Source of the DNA: Streptacidiphilus pinicola
GTDB taxonomy: Bacteria; Actinomycetota; Actinomycetes; Streptomycetales; Streptomycetaceae
Direction: 5' to 3'
Assembly (NCBI RefSeq): GCF_003258295.1
Contig: NZ_QKYN01000094.1
Span: 1-51,968 of the forward strand
Length of the DNA stretch: 51,968 nucleotides
The notes beneath the pieces were generated by a model, which was not told where the DNA came from, did not search any database, and saw only the letters and a list, made by a program, of their open reading frames with translations. Every line of letters starts with the position of its first letter. Within the stretch, counting starts at the first letter, position 1. Of the stretch, positions 26,418-33,940 are shown piece after piece. Made by a program: the position numbers and the translations under genes.

Positions 26418-27587
26418 GTGTCCTCGATCCTCCTGCCCCTGCCCGACGGCGCGGCCGCCTACCGGCTGCCGGACGCCGCCTCCCTCCCCGCCCTGCCTGA
26501 CACGGCCTCACCCGCGCGCTCCCGCACGGTCTTCGCGGCGGCCCACGTCGTCGCCGACCCGACCCGCCCGAACGGGCCCGGTCTGCCCGCCGCCGTCGAC
26601 TGGGACGCCACGCTGGCGTTCCGTCACCACCTGTGGTCCCTCGGTCTCGGCGTCGCCGACGCGATGGACACCGCCCAGCGCGGCATGGGTCTGGACTGGC
26701 CCGCCACCCGTGAGCTGATCGCCCGCAGCGGCGGTGCGGCCCACGCCGTCGGGGGGCGGCTGGCCTGCGGCGCGGGTACCGACCAGCTCGACCCGGGCGC
26801 GACGCACACCCTCAAGGCCATCCTCGCCGCCTACGAGGAGCAGTTGGAGGTCGTGGAGAACGCCGGGGCGCAGGTGATCCTGATGGCGAGCCGGGCGCTG
26901 GCCGCGACCGCCTCCGGCCCGGAGGACTACGCCGAGGTCTACGGGCGCCTGCTGGCGCAGGCCGCGCAGCCCGTCATCCTGCACTGGCTCGGCGACATGT
27001 TCGACCCGGCGCTGGCCGGCTACTGGGGTGCGGACGACCTCGACGCCGCCGCGGACGCCGTGCTGGCGATCATCCGCGACCACGCGGACAAGGTCGACGG
27101 CATCAAGGTCTCGCTGCTGGACGCGGGCCGCGAGATCGCCCTGCGCCGCGCGCTGCCGGACGGCGTCCGCCTCTACACCGGGGACGACTTCCACTACCCC
27201 GAGTTGATCCTCGGCGACGAGCGCGGCTTCAGCCACGCCCTGCTCGGGGTGTTCGACCCGCTCGCCCGCCACGCGGCGGCGGCGCTGGCCGCGCTGGACC
27301 GGGGCGACGCGGACGGCTACCGCGCCGTCCTGGAGCCGACTCTGCCGCTGGCCCGGCACCTCTTCTCGGCGCCGACGCGGCACTACAAGACGGGTGTGGT
27401 GCTGCTCGCCCATCTGGCCGGGAACCAGGACCACTTCACCATGGTCGGTGGAGCCCAGGACCACCGCGAACTGCCACACCTGGGCCGCCTCTTCGTGCTC
27501 GCCGCGGAGGCCGGCGCGCTGCCGGACCTGGACCTGGCCACCGCCCGGATGCGCGCGGTCCTCGCGGAGCGGGGGTTCCGTCAGTGA
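26418..27587 (+). CDS. DUF993 dihydrodipicolinate-synthase-like aldolase
   Basis: A 389-residue protein of the DUF993 family, distantly related to DapA-type class-I aldolases. Recognisable parts are FRHHLWSLGLGVADAMDTAQ, AGAQVILMASRAL, VDGIKVSLLDAGREI with the probable Schiff-base Lys, YTGDDFHYPEL and AGNQDHFTMVGGAQDHRE. It probably cleaves or forms a C-C bond in a keto-sugar acid. It follows the dehydrogenase by 9 bases and overlaps the isomerase gene. The reaction has not been established for the family as far as I know, so the aldolase role is an inference from fold and context. Confidence 0.8.
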   Translation: MSSILLPLPDGAAAYRLPDAASLPALPDTASPARSRTVFAAAHVVADPTRPNGPGLPAAVDWDATLAFRHHLWSLGLGVADAMDTAQRGMGLDWPATRELIARSGGAAHAVGGRLACGAGTDQLDPGATHTLKAILAAYEEQLEVVENAGAQVILMASRALAATASGPEDYAEVYGRLLAQAAQPVILHWLGDMFDPALAGYWGADDLDAAADAVLAIIRDHADKVDGIKVSLLDAGREIALRRALPDGVRLYTGDDFHYPELILGDERGFSHALLGVFDPLARHAAAALAALDRGDADGYRAVLEPTLPLARHLFSAPTRHYKTGVVLLAHLAGNQDHFTMVGGAQDHRELPHLGRLFVLAAEAGALPDLDLATARMRAVLAERGFRQ

Positions 27588-28402
27588 GCGACCTCAAGGG
27601 GCTCTCCCTCAACACCGCGACCACCAAGCGGTGGACGCTCGCCGAGACCGTCGCGGGCTGCGTGGACGCCGGCATCGGCGGCATCGGTCTCTGGCGCGAC
27701 CGCGTCGCCGAGGCCGGGCTCGCCAACGCGGCACGGTTGGTCCGCGAGGCCGGACTGACCGTCACCAGCCTGTGCCGGGGCGGGTTCTTCGCCGAGCCGG
27801 GCGCCGCCGAGGACAACCGTCGCGCCGTCGACGAGGCCGCGGCGCTCGGCACGGACACCCTGGTGCTGGTCTGCGGCGGGCTCCCGGCGGGCAGTCGTGA
27901 CCTTCCGGCCGCGCGCCGGACCGTCGCGGACGGCATCGCCGCGCTCGCCCCGTACGCGGAGGCGCACGGCGTCCGGCTCGCCATCGAGCCGCTGCACCCG
28001 ATGTTCTGCGCCGACCGCGCCGTCGTCTCCACGCTCGGCCAGGCGCTGGACCTCGCCGAGGCCGCCGGGCACGGCACGGGCGTCTGCGTCGACACCTACC
28101 ACGTGTGGTGGGACCCGGAGTTGGAGCGCCAGATCGCCCGCGCCGGGGCGGCGGGGATGCTCCACGCCTTCCAGGTCTGCGACTGGCTGCTGCCGCTGCC
28201 CGCCGACGCGCTGCTCGGGCGCGGACACATCGGCGACGGGCACATCGACATCCCGCGCCTCGCCCGCCTGGTGGCCGAGGCGGGTCATCGGGGCTGGACC
28301 GAGGTGGAGATCTTCAACCAGCGGATCTGGGACGCCCCGGGCGAGGAGACGGTCCGCACCGTCGTCGAACGTCACCGCACCCACCTGGCCGGGATCGGAT
28401 AA
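27584..28402 (+). CDS. Sugar phosphate isomerase/epimerase (xylose-isomerase-like TIM barrel)
   Basis: A 272-residue AP-endonuclease-2-type TIM barrel. Metal ligands are expected at GVRLAIEPLHPMF (Glu), GVCVDTYHVWWD (Asp, His), HAFQVCDW and WTEVEIFNQ (Glu). Such enzymes isomerise or epimerise sugars, or act on 3-keto sugars. The GTG start overlaps the DUF993 stop (GTGA), and GH35 starts 2 bases after its own stop, so it is an integral part of the operon. Confidence 0.88.
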   Translation: MSDLKGLSLNTATTKRWTLAETVAGCVDAGIGGIGLWRDRVAEAGLANAARLVREAGLTVTSLCRGGFFAEPGAAEDNRRAVDEAAALGTDTLVLVCGGLPAGSRDLPAARRTVADGIAALAPYAEAHGVRLAIEPLHPMFCADRAVVSTLGQALDLAEAAGHGTGVCVDTYHVWWDPELERQIARAGAAGMLHAFQVCDWLLPLPADALLGRGHIGDGHIDIPRLARLVAEAGHRGWTEVEIFNQRIWDAPGEETVRTVVERHRTHLAGIG

Positions 28403-28404
28403 CC

Positions 28405-30177
28405 ATGTTCCTCACCACCACCGACGACGGCTTCCTGCGCGACGGGCGTCCGCACCGGATCGTCTCCGCCGCCGTCCACTACTTCCGCATCCTCCCGGAG
28501 CTCTGGCGCGACCGGCTGGAACGGTTGCGCGCGATGGGCGTCAACACGGTGGAGACGTACGTCGCGTGGAACGTCCACGAGCGTGAGCGCGGCCGACACG
28601 ACTTCTCCGGACGGCAGGACATCGCCGGTTTCGTACGGCTGGCGGGCGAGTTGGGGCTCGACGTGATCGTGCGACCGGGCCCGTACATCTGCGCCGAGTG
28701 GGAGGCGGGCGGCCTGCCCGCCTGGCTGCTCGCCGACCCGGCCGTGCGGCTGCGCCGCTCCGACGCGGCCTACCTGACCGCCGCCGACGCCTGGTTCGAC
28801 GCGCTGCTGCCGCAGCTGACGCCGCTTCAGGCCGAGGCAGGCGGCCCGATCGTGGCGATGGCGGTGGAGAACGAGTACGGCAGCTACGGCAACGACACCG
28901 CGTACCTGGAGCACCTGCGCGCCGGGATGCTCCGGCGCGGCGTCACCTGCCTGCTCTGCACGGCCGACGGTGCCGAGGACTGGTTCCAACTCGGCGGCCG
29001 GGTACCGGGCGTGCTGACCACCGGCACCTTCGGCTCGCGTCCGGAGGAGGCGCTGGCCTGCCTGCGCCGGCACCAGCCGACCGGTCCGCTGGTCTGCATG
29101 GAGTACTGGCACGCCTGGTTCGACAGCTGGGGTGAGCCGCACCGGGTACGGGACGCGGCGGAGGCCGCACAGGTGCTGGACACGCTGCTGGCCGCCGGAG
29201 CCTCGGTGAACCTCTACATGGGCCACGGCGGCACCAACTTCGGCTGGTGGAACGGCGCCAACTGCTACGACGGCCGCTACCTGCCGATCACGACGAGCTA
29301 CGACTACGACGCACCGGTCGGCGAGGCGGGCGAGCTGAGCGAGAAGTTCCACGCCTTCCGCGAGGTGATCGAGCGTCACACCGGGCCTGTCCCGTATCCG
29401 CTGCCGCCCGAGCCCGCCCGACTCGCGCCGCGCCGGATCGAGGAGCTGACGGGCCGCGTCGCGCTCTTCGACTGCCTCGACCTGCTCGGCACGGGCACGG
29501 AGCGGCTCGAACCCGAGCCGATGGAGGCGCTGGGCCAGTCCACCGGGCTGATCCTCTACCGCACGCGCCTGCGCGGCCCGTTGGCCAAGGCGGAGCTGCG
29601 GGTCGACGGGCTGGCCGACCGTGCCCAGGTCTTCCTCGACGGCCGGGAGCTCGGCACGCTGCACCGCAACGAGCCGCTCGGCGCGGTCACGCTGGCCGTG
29701 CCGGCGGCCGGGGCGCGGCTGGACCTGCTGGTGGAGAACCAGGGCCGGGTCAACTACGGCCCGCAGCTGGCCGATCGCAAGGGCATCACCGGCGGGGTGC
29801 GGCTGGAGCGGCAGTACCAGTTCGGCTGGGAGATCCGGCCGCTGCCGTTGGATCCGCTGCCCGAGCTGCCGTTCGGGGAGGGTTGCGGGGCCGGACCGTC
29901 CTTCCACCGCTTCGAGCTCGATCTGGGCGGGGAACCGCCCGCCGACGGCTTCCTGGCGCTGCCGGGCTGGACCAAGGGCATGGTCTGGCTCAACGGCTTC
30001 GCGCTCGGCCGCTACTGGGAGGCGGGCCCGCAGGTCACCCTCTACGCCCCCGCGCCGCTGTGGCGGGCCGGACGCAACGAGATCACCGTCCTGGAGCTGC
30101 ACAGCCCCGGCCGCCGGCTGGAGCTGCGCGAGGCGGCCGATCTCGGCCCGACCGATCCGGCACCGGAGGGCTTCTGA
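28405..30177 (+). CDS. GH35 beta-galactosidase (intracellular)
   Basis: A 590-residue glycoside hydrolase family 35 enzyme. The TIM barrel has VIVRPGPYICAEWEAGGLP, the acid/base region AVENEYGSYG (Glu157) and the nucleophile region VCMEYWHAWFDSWGE (Glu233), then YMGHGGTNFGWWNGA. C-terminal beta-sandwich domains follow (GWTKGMVWLNGFALGRYW). No signal peptide, so it hydrolyses beta-galactosides that have already entered the cell. The start at 28405 is 2 bases after the isomerase stop. It ends the operon; no transporter is in the cluster, so import must use a system encoded elsewhere. Confidence 0.95.
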   Translation: MFLTTTDDGFLRDGRPHRIVSAAVHYFRILPELWRDRLERLRAMGVNTVETYVAWNVHERERGRHDFSGRQDIAGFVRLAGELGLDVIVRPGPYICAEWEAGGLPAWLLADPAVRLRRSDAAYLTAADAWFDALLPQLTPLQAEAGGPIVAMAVENEYGSYGNDTAYLEHLRAGMLRRGVTCLLCTADGAEDWFQLGGRVPGVLTTGTFGSRPEEALACLRRHQPTGPLVCMEYWHAWFDSWGEPHRVRDAAEAAQVLDTLLAAGASVNLYMGHGGTNFGWWNGANCYDGRYLPITTSYDYDAPVGEAGELSEKFHAFREVIERHTGPVPYPLPPEPARLAPRRIEELTGRVALFDCLDLLGTGTERLEPEPMEALGQSTGLILYRTRLRGPLAKAELRVDGLADRAQVFLDGRELGTLHRNEPLGAVTLAVPAAGARLDLLVENQGRVNYGPQLADRKGITGGVRLERQYQFGWEIRPLPLDPLPELPFGEGCGAGPSFHRFELDLGGEPPADGFLALPGWTKGMVWLNGFALGRYWEAGPQVTLYAPAPLWRAGRNEITVLELHSPGRRLELREAADLGPTDPAPEGF

Positions 30178-30206
30178 GCCCGTCCCGAGCGGGTCCGTCG
30201 AGGCCC

Positions 30207-30242
30207 TCGATCGGATGCCGATCGAATGATACACATTGATCC
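30207..30242. promoter_or_regulatory. Inverted-repeat operator before the DeoR/LacI hybrid regulator
   Basis: TCGATCGG-ATG-CCGATCGA (30207-30225) is a perfect 8-3-8 inverted repeat, followed by an AT-rich segment with an imperfect repeat AATG/CATT (to 30242). It lies 65-100 bases before the regulator start and just after the GH35 stop. It is probably the autoregulatory site. Confidence 0.55.
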
Positions 30243-30305
30243 GAGCAGTGGACGGGCCTCCAGCAGCCTCTCAGCCGCGCCCCGGCCCTGCCTCTGGAGG
30301 CAACC

Positions 30306-31373
30306 ATGACCCTGACGGCCGACCAGCGCCGCGCCCGCATCCTGGAGGTCGTGCGGGCCCAGGGCACCGTGCGGGTCGTGGACCTCGCCGCCGAGATCGG
30401 CCTGGCCCCCGTCACCGTCCGCCGTGACGTCGCCGCGCTGGCGGAGGAGGGCGCGCTGCGGCGCTCGCACGGCGCCGTCTCGCTGCCCGACACCGCGCCG
30501 GCCGTCGGCCCCGACGGGCGCAGCATCGTCGTCGGGATGCTCGTCCCCGCGGTGGGCCTGTACTTCGACGAGGTGATCGCGGGCGCGCGAGCCGCGGCGG
30601 ACGAGGTGGGCGCGCGACTGGTCCTCGGTGTCTCCGGCTACCGGCCCGACAACGACCGCGCCCAGGTCGAGCAGCTGATCCGCTCCGGCGCGGACGGCCT
30701 GCTGCTCACCCCCACCTGGACGCCGGAGACCGGCGCGGCGGACCCGGGCGGCACGGACTGGATCAGCGAGCTCCCGCTGCCGACCGTCCTGGTGGAACGC
30801 CGGGCGCCGATCTCCAGCCCGCTCTCCCGCCTCGACGCCGTCGGCTCCGACCACCGCCAGGGCGTCCTGACCACGCTCCGGCATCTCGCTGCGCTCGGCC
30901 ACGAGTCCGTCCTGCTGGCCGCCCGCGCGGACAGCTGGACCGCGCACGAGGTCCGCGCCGCGTACGCGGAGGCCGCACCGCTGTTGGGGTTCACCCCACA
31001 CCCCGTACTCGGCCTCGACCCGGTCACCCGCGACCTCGACGCCGTCGCGACCCGCCTCACCGAGGCCGTCGCCACGGGCGTCCACGCGGTGCTGGTCCAC
31101 AACGACCAGGACGCCCTCCAGTTGGCCCCGCTGCTGCGCTCACGCGGCCTGCGCATCCCCGAGGACCTGGCAGTGATCTCCTACGACGACGTGGTCGCCG
31201 CCCTCGCCGACCCCCCGCTCACGGCTGTCGCCCCACCGAAGCAGGCCGTCGGCCGCGCGGCGATGGAGCTGTTGTTGCGCCGGAGCGCGCCGCCCGGCAA
31301 GTCCCTTCCGGTGCACCACATCGAGCTCCTCCCGGACCTCATGATCCGTACCTCCTGCGGAGGGCAGCGCTAG
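30306..31373 (+). CDS. Hybrid regulator: DeoR-type DNA-binding domain + LacI-type ligand domain
   Basis: A 355-residue protein. Residues 1-60 form a DeoR winged helix (RRARILEVVRAQGTVRVVDL, then LAPVTVRRDVAALAEEG). From about 75 the sequence is a LacI-type sugar-binding domain (IVVGMLVPAVGLYFDEV, HLAALGHESVLLAARADSWT, VISYDDVVAALADPPLTAV). It lacks both the LacI helix-turn-helix and the DeoR sugar-phosphate domain, so it should sense a free sugar while binding DeoR-like sites. It lies between the GH35 operon and the convergent DUF2264-remnant/isomerase unit. AGGCAACC precedes the ATG. Confidence 0.88.
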   Translation: MTLTADQRRARILEVVRAQGTVRVVDLAAEIGLAPVTVRRDVAALAEEGALRRSHGAVSLPDTAPAVGPDGRSIVVGMLVPAVGLYFDEVIAGARAAADEVGARLVLGVSGYRPDNDRAQVEQLIRSGADGLLLTPTWTPETGAADPGGTDWISELPLPTVLVERRAPISSPLSRLDAVGSDHRQGVLTTLRHLAALGHESVLLAARADSWTAHEVRAAYAEAAPLLGFTPHPVLGLDPVTRDLDAVATRLTEAVATGVHAVLVHNDQDALQLAPLLRSRGLRIPEDLAVISYDDVVAALADPPLTAVAPPKQAVGRAAMELLLRRSAPPGKSLPVHHIELLPDLMIRTSCGGQR

Positions 31374-31395
31374 GCACCCGGGAGGTTGCAGCACG

Positions 31396-31487
31396 CCAGG
31401 GGTGCGGGGCTGTGCCGATATGCGGCTCCGCCGGGTAGGCGCGAGAACGGCTCCAGGGGGCACCCCCGGCACAGCCCGCGCCCCTGG
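31396..31487. repeat. Streptomycete-type intergenic hairpin element
   Basis: Arms 31396-31417 and 31467-31487 are near-perfect reverse complements (one mismatch, one extra base, about 21 pairs) around a 49-base centre that includes GATATGCGGCTCCGCCG. The wording GCGGGGCTGTGCCGATATGC is, from memory, that of a multi-copy intergenic element in Streptomyces genomes. It lies between convergent genes (stops at 31373 and 31499) and can act as a bidirectional terminator. Confidence 0.65.
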
Positions 31488-31498
31488 GCGGAGTGCAG

Positions 31499-32275
31499 CT
31501 ACCTCAGCGGCCGCAGGTACTCAGAGCCCGGCCCCAACAGCCCCGGCAGGGGGGCCGCCTGGGGGTACCACGGGGCTTCGTACTCCCACGACACCCAGGC
31601 GTCCGTGTCCAACTCCCCCACGCAGTCGGCGATCGGGAGGACGCCCGTCCCGAGGGGCAACGGGGTGAGGTCGTGGTGGGAGGCGACGTCCTTGACCTGG
31701 GTGTAAGCGAGGCGGGAGCCGAGCGCCGTGCGGGTCTGGTGGGGGGTCTCGCCGGCAAGGCACGTGTGGAGGAGGTCCCAGATAGCGCCGACCGCGGGGT
31801 GGTCGACGAGGGCGAGCAGGCGTGCCACCTCCGCGCCGCCGCGGTGGGAGTCGTGGGTCTCCACGACGAGGCGCACGCCGACGCGCTCCGCGGTCTCGGC
31901 GGCAGCCGTGAGGCGGCGCGCGGCGCGGGCGTCGACCTCGGGGGCCGGGGTGTCGCCGCCGCGTGGGAAGACGCGCAGGTGAGCGGCGCCGAGGTCCGCG
32001 GCCAGTTGGAGTTCCTCGCGCAGGCGGCCCACCACCGCCGCGTCGTCACCGGGCTCGGCCACGCCGACGTAGCCCGCGAGACAGAGCGGGACGATCCCGG
32101 CGTGCTCCAGGTCCCGGGCGAACGAGCGGCGTTGGTCCGGGTCCAGGGTGGGGTGGATCGACTCGCCGGGGGCGCAGCGCAGTTCCAGACCCTCCCAGCC
32201 GTGCCGGTCGGCGAGGCGCAACGCCTCGGAGAGCGGGTAGCCGGGCAGGCCCAGGGTGGAGAAGGCGAGTCTCAC
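31499..32275 (-). CDS. Sugar phosphate isomerase/epimerase (TIM barrel)
   Basis: A 258-residue AP-endonuclease-2-type barrel: LAFSTLGLPGYPLSEALRLA, then GWEGLELRCAPGE, RLVVETHDSHRGG (Glu, His), VGAIWDLLHTC (Asp, His) and AWVSWEYEAPWYP (Glu) are the expected metal ligands. It is distant from the isomerase at 27584. The GTG start is favoured because its first bases overlap the stop of the small upstream frame (GTGA) and GGAGGGG lies about 10 bases ahead. It may work on the same sugars as the GH35 operon. Confidence 0.85.
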   Translation of the reverse strand: MRLAFSTLGLPGYPLSEALRLADRHGWEGLELRCAPGESIHPTLDPDQRRSFARDLEHAGIVPLCLAGYVGVAEPGDDAAVVGRLREELQLAADLGAAHLRVFPRGGDTPAPEVDARAARRLTAAAETAERVGVRLVVETHDSHRGGAEVARLLALVDHPAVGAIWDLLHTCLAGETPHQTRTALGSRLAYTQVKDVASHHDLTPLPLGTGVLPIADCVGELDTDAWVSWEYEAPWYPQAAPLPGLLGPGSEYLRPLR

Positions 32276-32511
32276 CGGCGCCCCTCCCCCTCGGTGACGC
32301 AGCCGTCGGCCCGCAGCACGGCCCGCTGTGACGTACCGTCGGGCCAGCGCACCAGCACCACGAAGTCGGCCCCGGACCGCGACGTCTCGTGGCACAGCGC
32401 AGCGAGCAGCAAGCCGTCGGCGACCGCCTCCCAGTGCGCGCGGGTCCAGCCGGTGTGCGGGCTGAGCGTCCGGTCCTCGTCGGGCAGGGGGAACGGTGGT
32501 GTCGCGGGCAT
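32272..32511 (-). pseudogene. DUF2264 gene collapsed by a large in-frame deletion
   Basis: The 79-residue frame begins with the hallmark N-terminus of DUF2264 proteins (DRTLSPHTGWTRAHWEAVAD, GLLLAA), which are normally about 600 residues. After residue 38 the sequence jumps to a short tail (ADFVVLVRWPDGTSQRAVLR) ending in a stop that overlaps the next GTG, like a natural gene end. This fits loss of roughly 500 residues with both ends and the translational coupling kept. The predicted product is not a working enzyme; it may still serve to load ribosomes onto the isomerase gene. That the tail is the true DUF2264 C-terminus is inferred. Confidence 0.65.
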
Positions 32512-32545
32512 GGCGGGCGGCTCCTCGCAGGCGGGCGGCCCAGCG

Positions 32546-32575
32546 AATCTATGGACGCGAACGATCAGGTGTCAA
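32546..32575 (-). promoter_or_regulatory. Promoter for the DUF2264-remnant/isomerase unit
   Basis: On the minus strand, a perfect -35 TTGACA (32575-32570) is followed after 18 bases by TAGATT (32551-32546), 35 bases before the start codon at 32511. The repeated GATCA/TGATC words around it could be regulator contacts. Confidence 0.55.
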
Positions 32576-32616
32576 TGGCCCGATCACTTCAGAACATTTG
32601 ATCCCACACTCTTGAC

Positions 32617-32694
32617 TTCGATCCGAGGCGCTCTGAGGATGACCAGATCCCGCTCTGCCTCCTGGTCGAGCCCGAGGAGACCGCCGCGGCCTGA
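32617..32694 (+). other. Possible 3' end of a lost gene
   Basis: One frame reads DFDPRRSEDDQIPLCLLV then EPEETAAA and stop, which resembles a genuine acidic protein C-terminus. There is no start codon or upstream continuation in frame (a TGA precedes it). It may be a gene remnant or chance; the rest of the 32512-32753 gap holds promoters only. Confidence 0.25.
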
Positions 32695-32753
32695 TAATGC
32701 ACCGAGGTCCCATCGCGAGGGGCCGCCAATCGAGTTGATCACTGGGGGCAGTC

Positions 32754-33227
32754 ATGCTCGCGACCATCATCGCGGTTCTCGGAACCCTGTCGGGGTCGAT
32801 CGTGACCGGTGTGTTCCAGCACATGGCCTCCGGCCGCGCCGAGCGGGTGGCGGCGGCAGCGCAGTTACGTCGCGACCGGCTGGAGGCGATCGCTCAACTC
32901 GCGGCTGTGGGAGCCGATTACCGCCGCATCATGCGCAGGCGTGGGCAAGCTCGCCTCAGCCAGGCCAGTCGTGCCCGGCAGGAGGACTTGCGGCAGGAGT
33001 CCCATGTCATCCGCTCCGCCCTCACCCAACCCATGACCGTGCTGCAGGCTCTCATCCCCGACTCCCAGGTCCACGCCGCCGCGAAAGCGATGGTGCAGGC
33101 GGCCTACGACATCCGGGACACCAGCGACTTCGACGCTCTCAACACGGCGCAGGAGGCGGCACGGGCCGCCCACAACGACTTCGTGGACGCGGCCACCCGG
33201 TACGTCGCAGAGCGAGCCGAGCCGTGA
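32754..33227 (+). CDS. Membrane-anchored helical protein with a TTA codon
   Basis: A 157-residue protein with one N-terminal membrane helix (MLATIIAVLGTLSGSIVTGV) followed by a charged, all-helical, probably coiled-coil body. It resembles a family of small streptomycete proteins sometimes labelled KilB-like; I am not certain of this and infer no function. Residue 38 is encoded by TTA (32865-32867), the rare codon read by the bldA tRNA in Streptomyces, so translation may be limited to late growth. GGGGGCAG precedes the ATG. Confidence 0.65.
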   Translation: MLATIIAVLGTLSGSIVTGVFQHMASGRAERVAAAAQLRRDRLEAIAQLAAVGADYRRIMRRRGQARLSQASRARQEDLRQESHVIRSALTQPMTVLQALIPDSQVHAAAKAMVQAAYDIRDTSDFDALNTAQEAARAAHNDFVDAATRYVAERAEP

Positions 33228-33265
33228 GATCCTGCGCCGTCTCGCCGAGCATGCGAGACGAGCCA

Positions 33266-33676
33266 CTAGTCGGTGGACACGACGACCCCGGCCCGGCTCA
33301 GGTGCCTGGCCAACTCGCCCACGAGGTGCTTGGGGTGGCGGCGCCACCACCACAGCTCCGGGGACGGGATGCGGTGGTACCAGCCGAGAGCGAGGCCGTC
33401 GTCCTCGAGGGTGGCGGCTCGGAAGCGGGTGTCGAGGGCTTTGACGGTCTCGGTCCAGCGCAGGACGGTGACGTCGTCGAGCAGCAGCCAGGCCTCGTGC
33501 AGCCAGTTCCGGCAGGAGAGGTCGTTGGTGTACTCGTTGACGTCGTCCTCGTATCCGAGTTCCACCTGCGCGACGAGCCAGGCCCAGTTGTCCACCATCT
33601 GCCCGACCGTGAACGCCTCCCGCCACCCCCGCCGGTGCAGCAATTCCCCCACCTCGGCCTCGTTCCGCACCCTCAC
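33266..33676 (-). CDS. Hypothetical protein, Trp-rich
   Basis: A 136-residue protein of unknown family, rich in Trp and His: VGQMVDNWAWLVAQVELGY, NDLSCRNWLHEAWLLLDD, LALGWYHRIPSPELWWWRR, HPKHLVGELARHL. No signal peptide. The GTG start overlaps the stop of the preceding nucleotidyltransferase remnant (GTGA), so it is the last gene of a three-gene operon with GNAT and that remnant. The dependence on an upstream coupled frame may be why the remnant's ends persist. Confidence 0.65.
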   Translation of the reverse strand: MRVRNEAEVGELLHRRGWREAFTVGQMVDNWAWLVAQVELGYEDDVNEYTNDLSCRNWLHEAWLLLDDVTVLRWTETVKALDTRFRAATLEDDGLALGWYHRIPSPELWWWRRHPKHLVGELARHLSRAGVVVSTD

Positions 33677-33936
33677 GGCTCTGCTCCCCGGTGAGTCGCC
33701 GGGATCTCGGATCCGTACTGCTCGGCGAGTGCGCGTACGTCCCACAAGTCCTTCTCGGCGGGCGGGTAGGCGGTCTTGAACCGGAACATCCACTCCGGCG
33801 CGACGCACCGCACCGTCCGTTCCACGAGGACGCCCGTGCCGGTGAGCGCGTCGACGCACCAGCCGCCGTCCACCCAGACCACCACGCCCGCCTCCGCGAG
33901 ACCGGCGTAGACGCCCAGAACCTCCGCCACCTCCAT
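33673..33936 (-). pseudogene. Nucleotidyltransferase (LinB-like) with internal deletion of the catalytic core
   Basis: The 87-residue frame starts like an aminoglycoside/lincosamide nucleotidyltransferase (EVLGVYAGLAEAGVVVWVDGGWCVDAL) split here at residues 4-30, then passes directly to the family's C-terminal segment (VRCVAPEWMFRFKTAYPPAE, KDLWDVRALAEQYG). About 90 residues between them, including the Asp residues that bind the metal, are missing in frame. Normal length is about 180. It cannot transfer nucleotides. Upstream GNAT stop is 4 bases away; downstream coupling is by GTGA. Confidence 0.7.
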
Positions 33937-33940
33937 CGCG

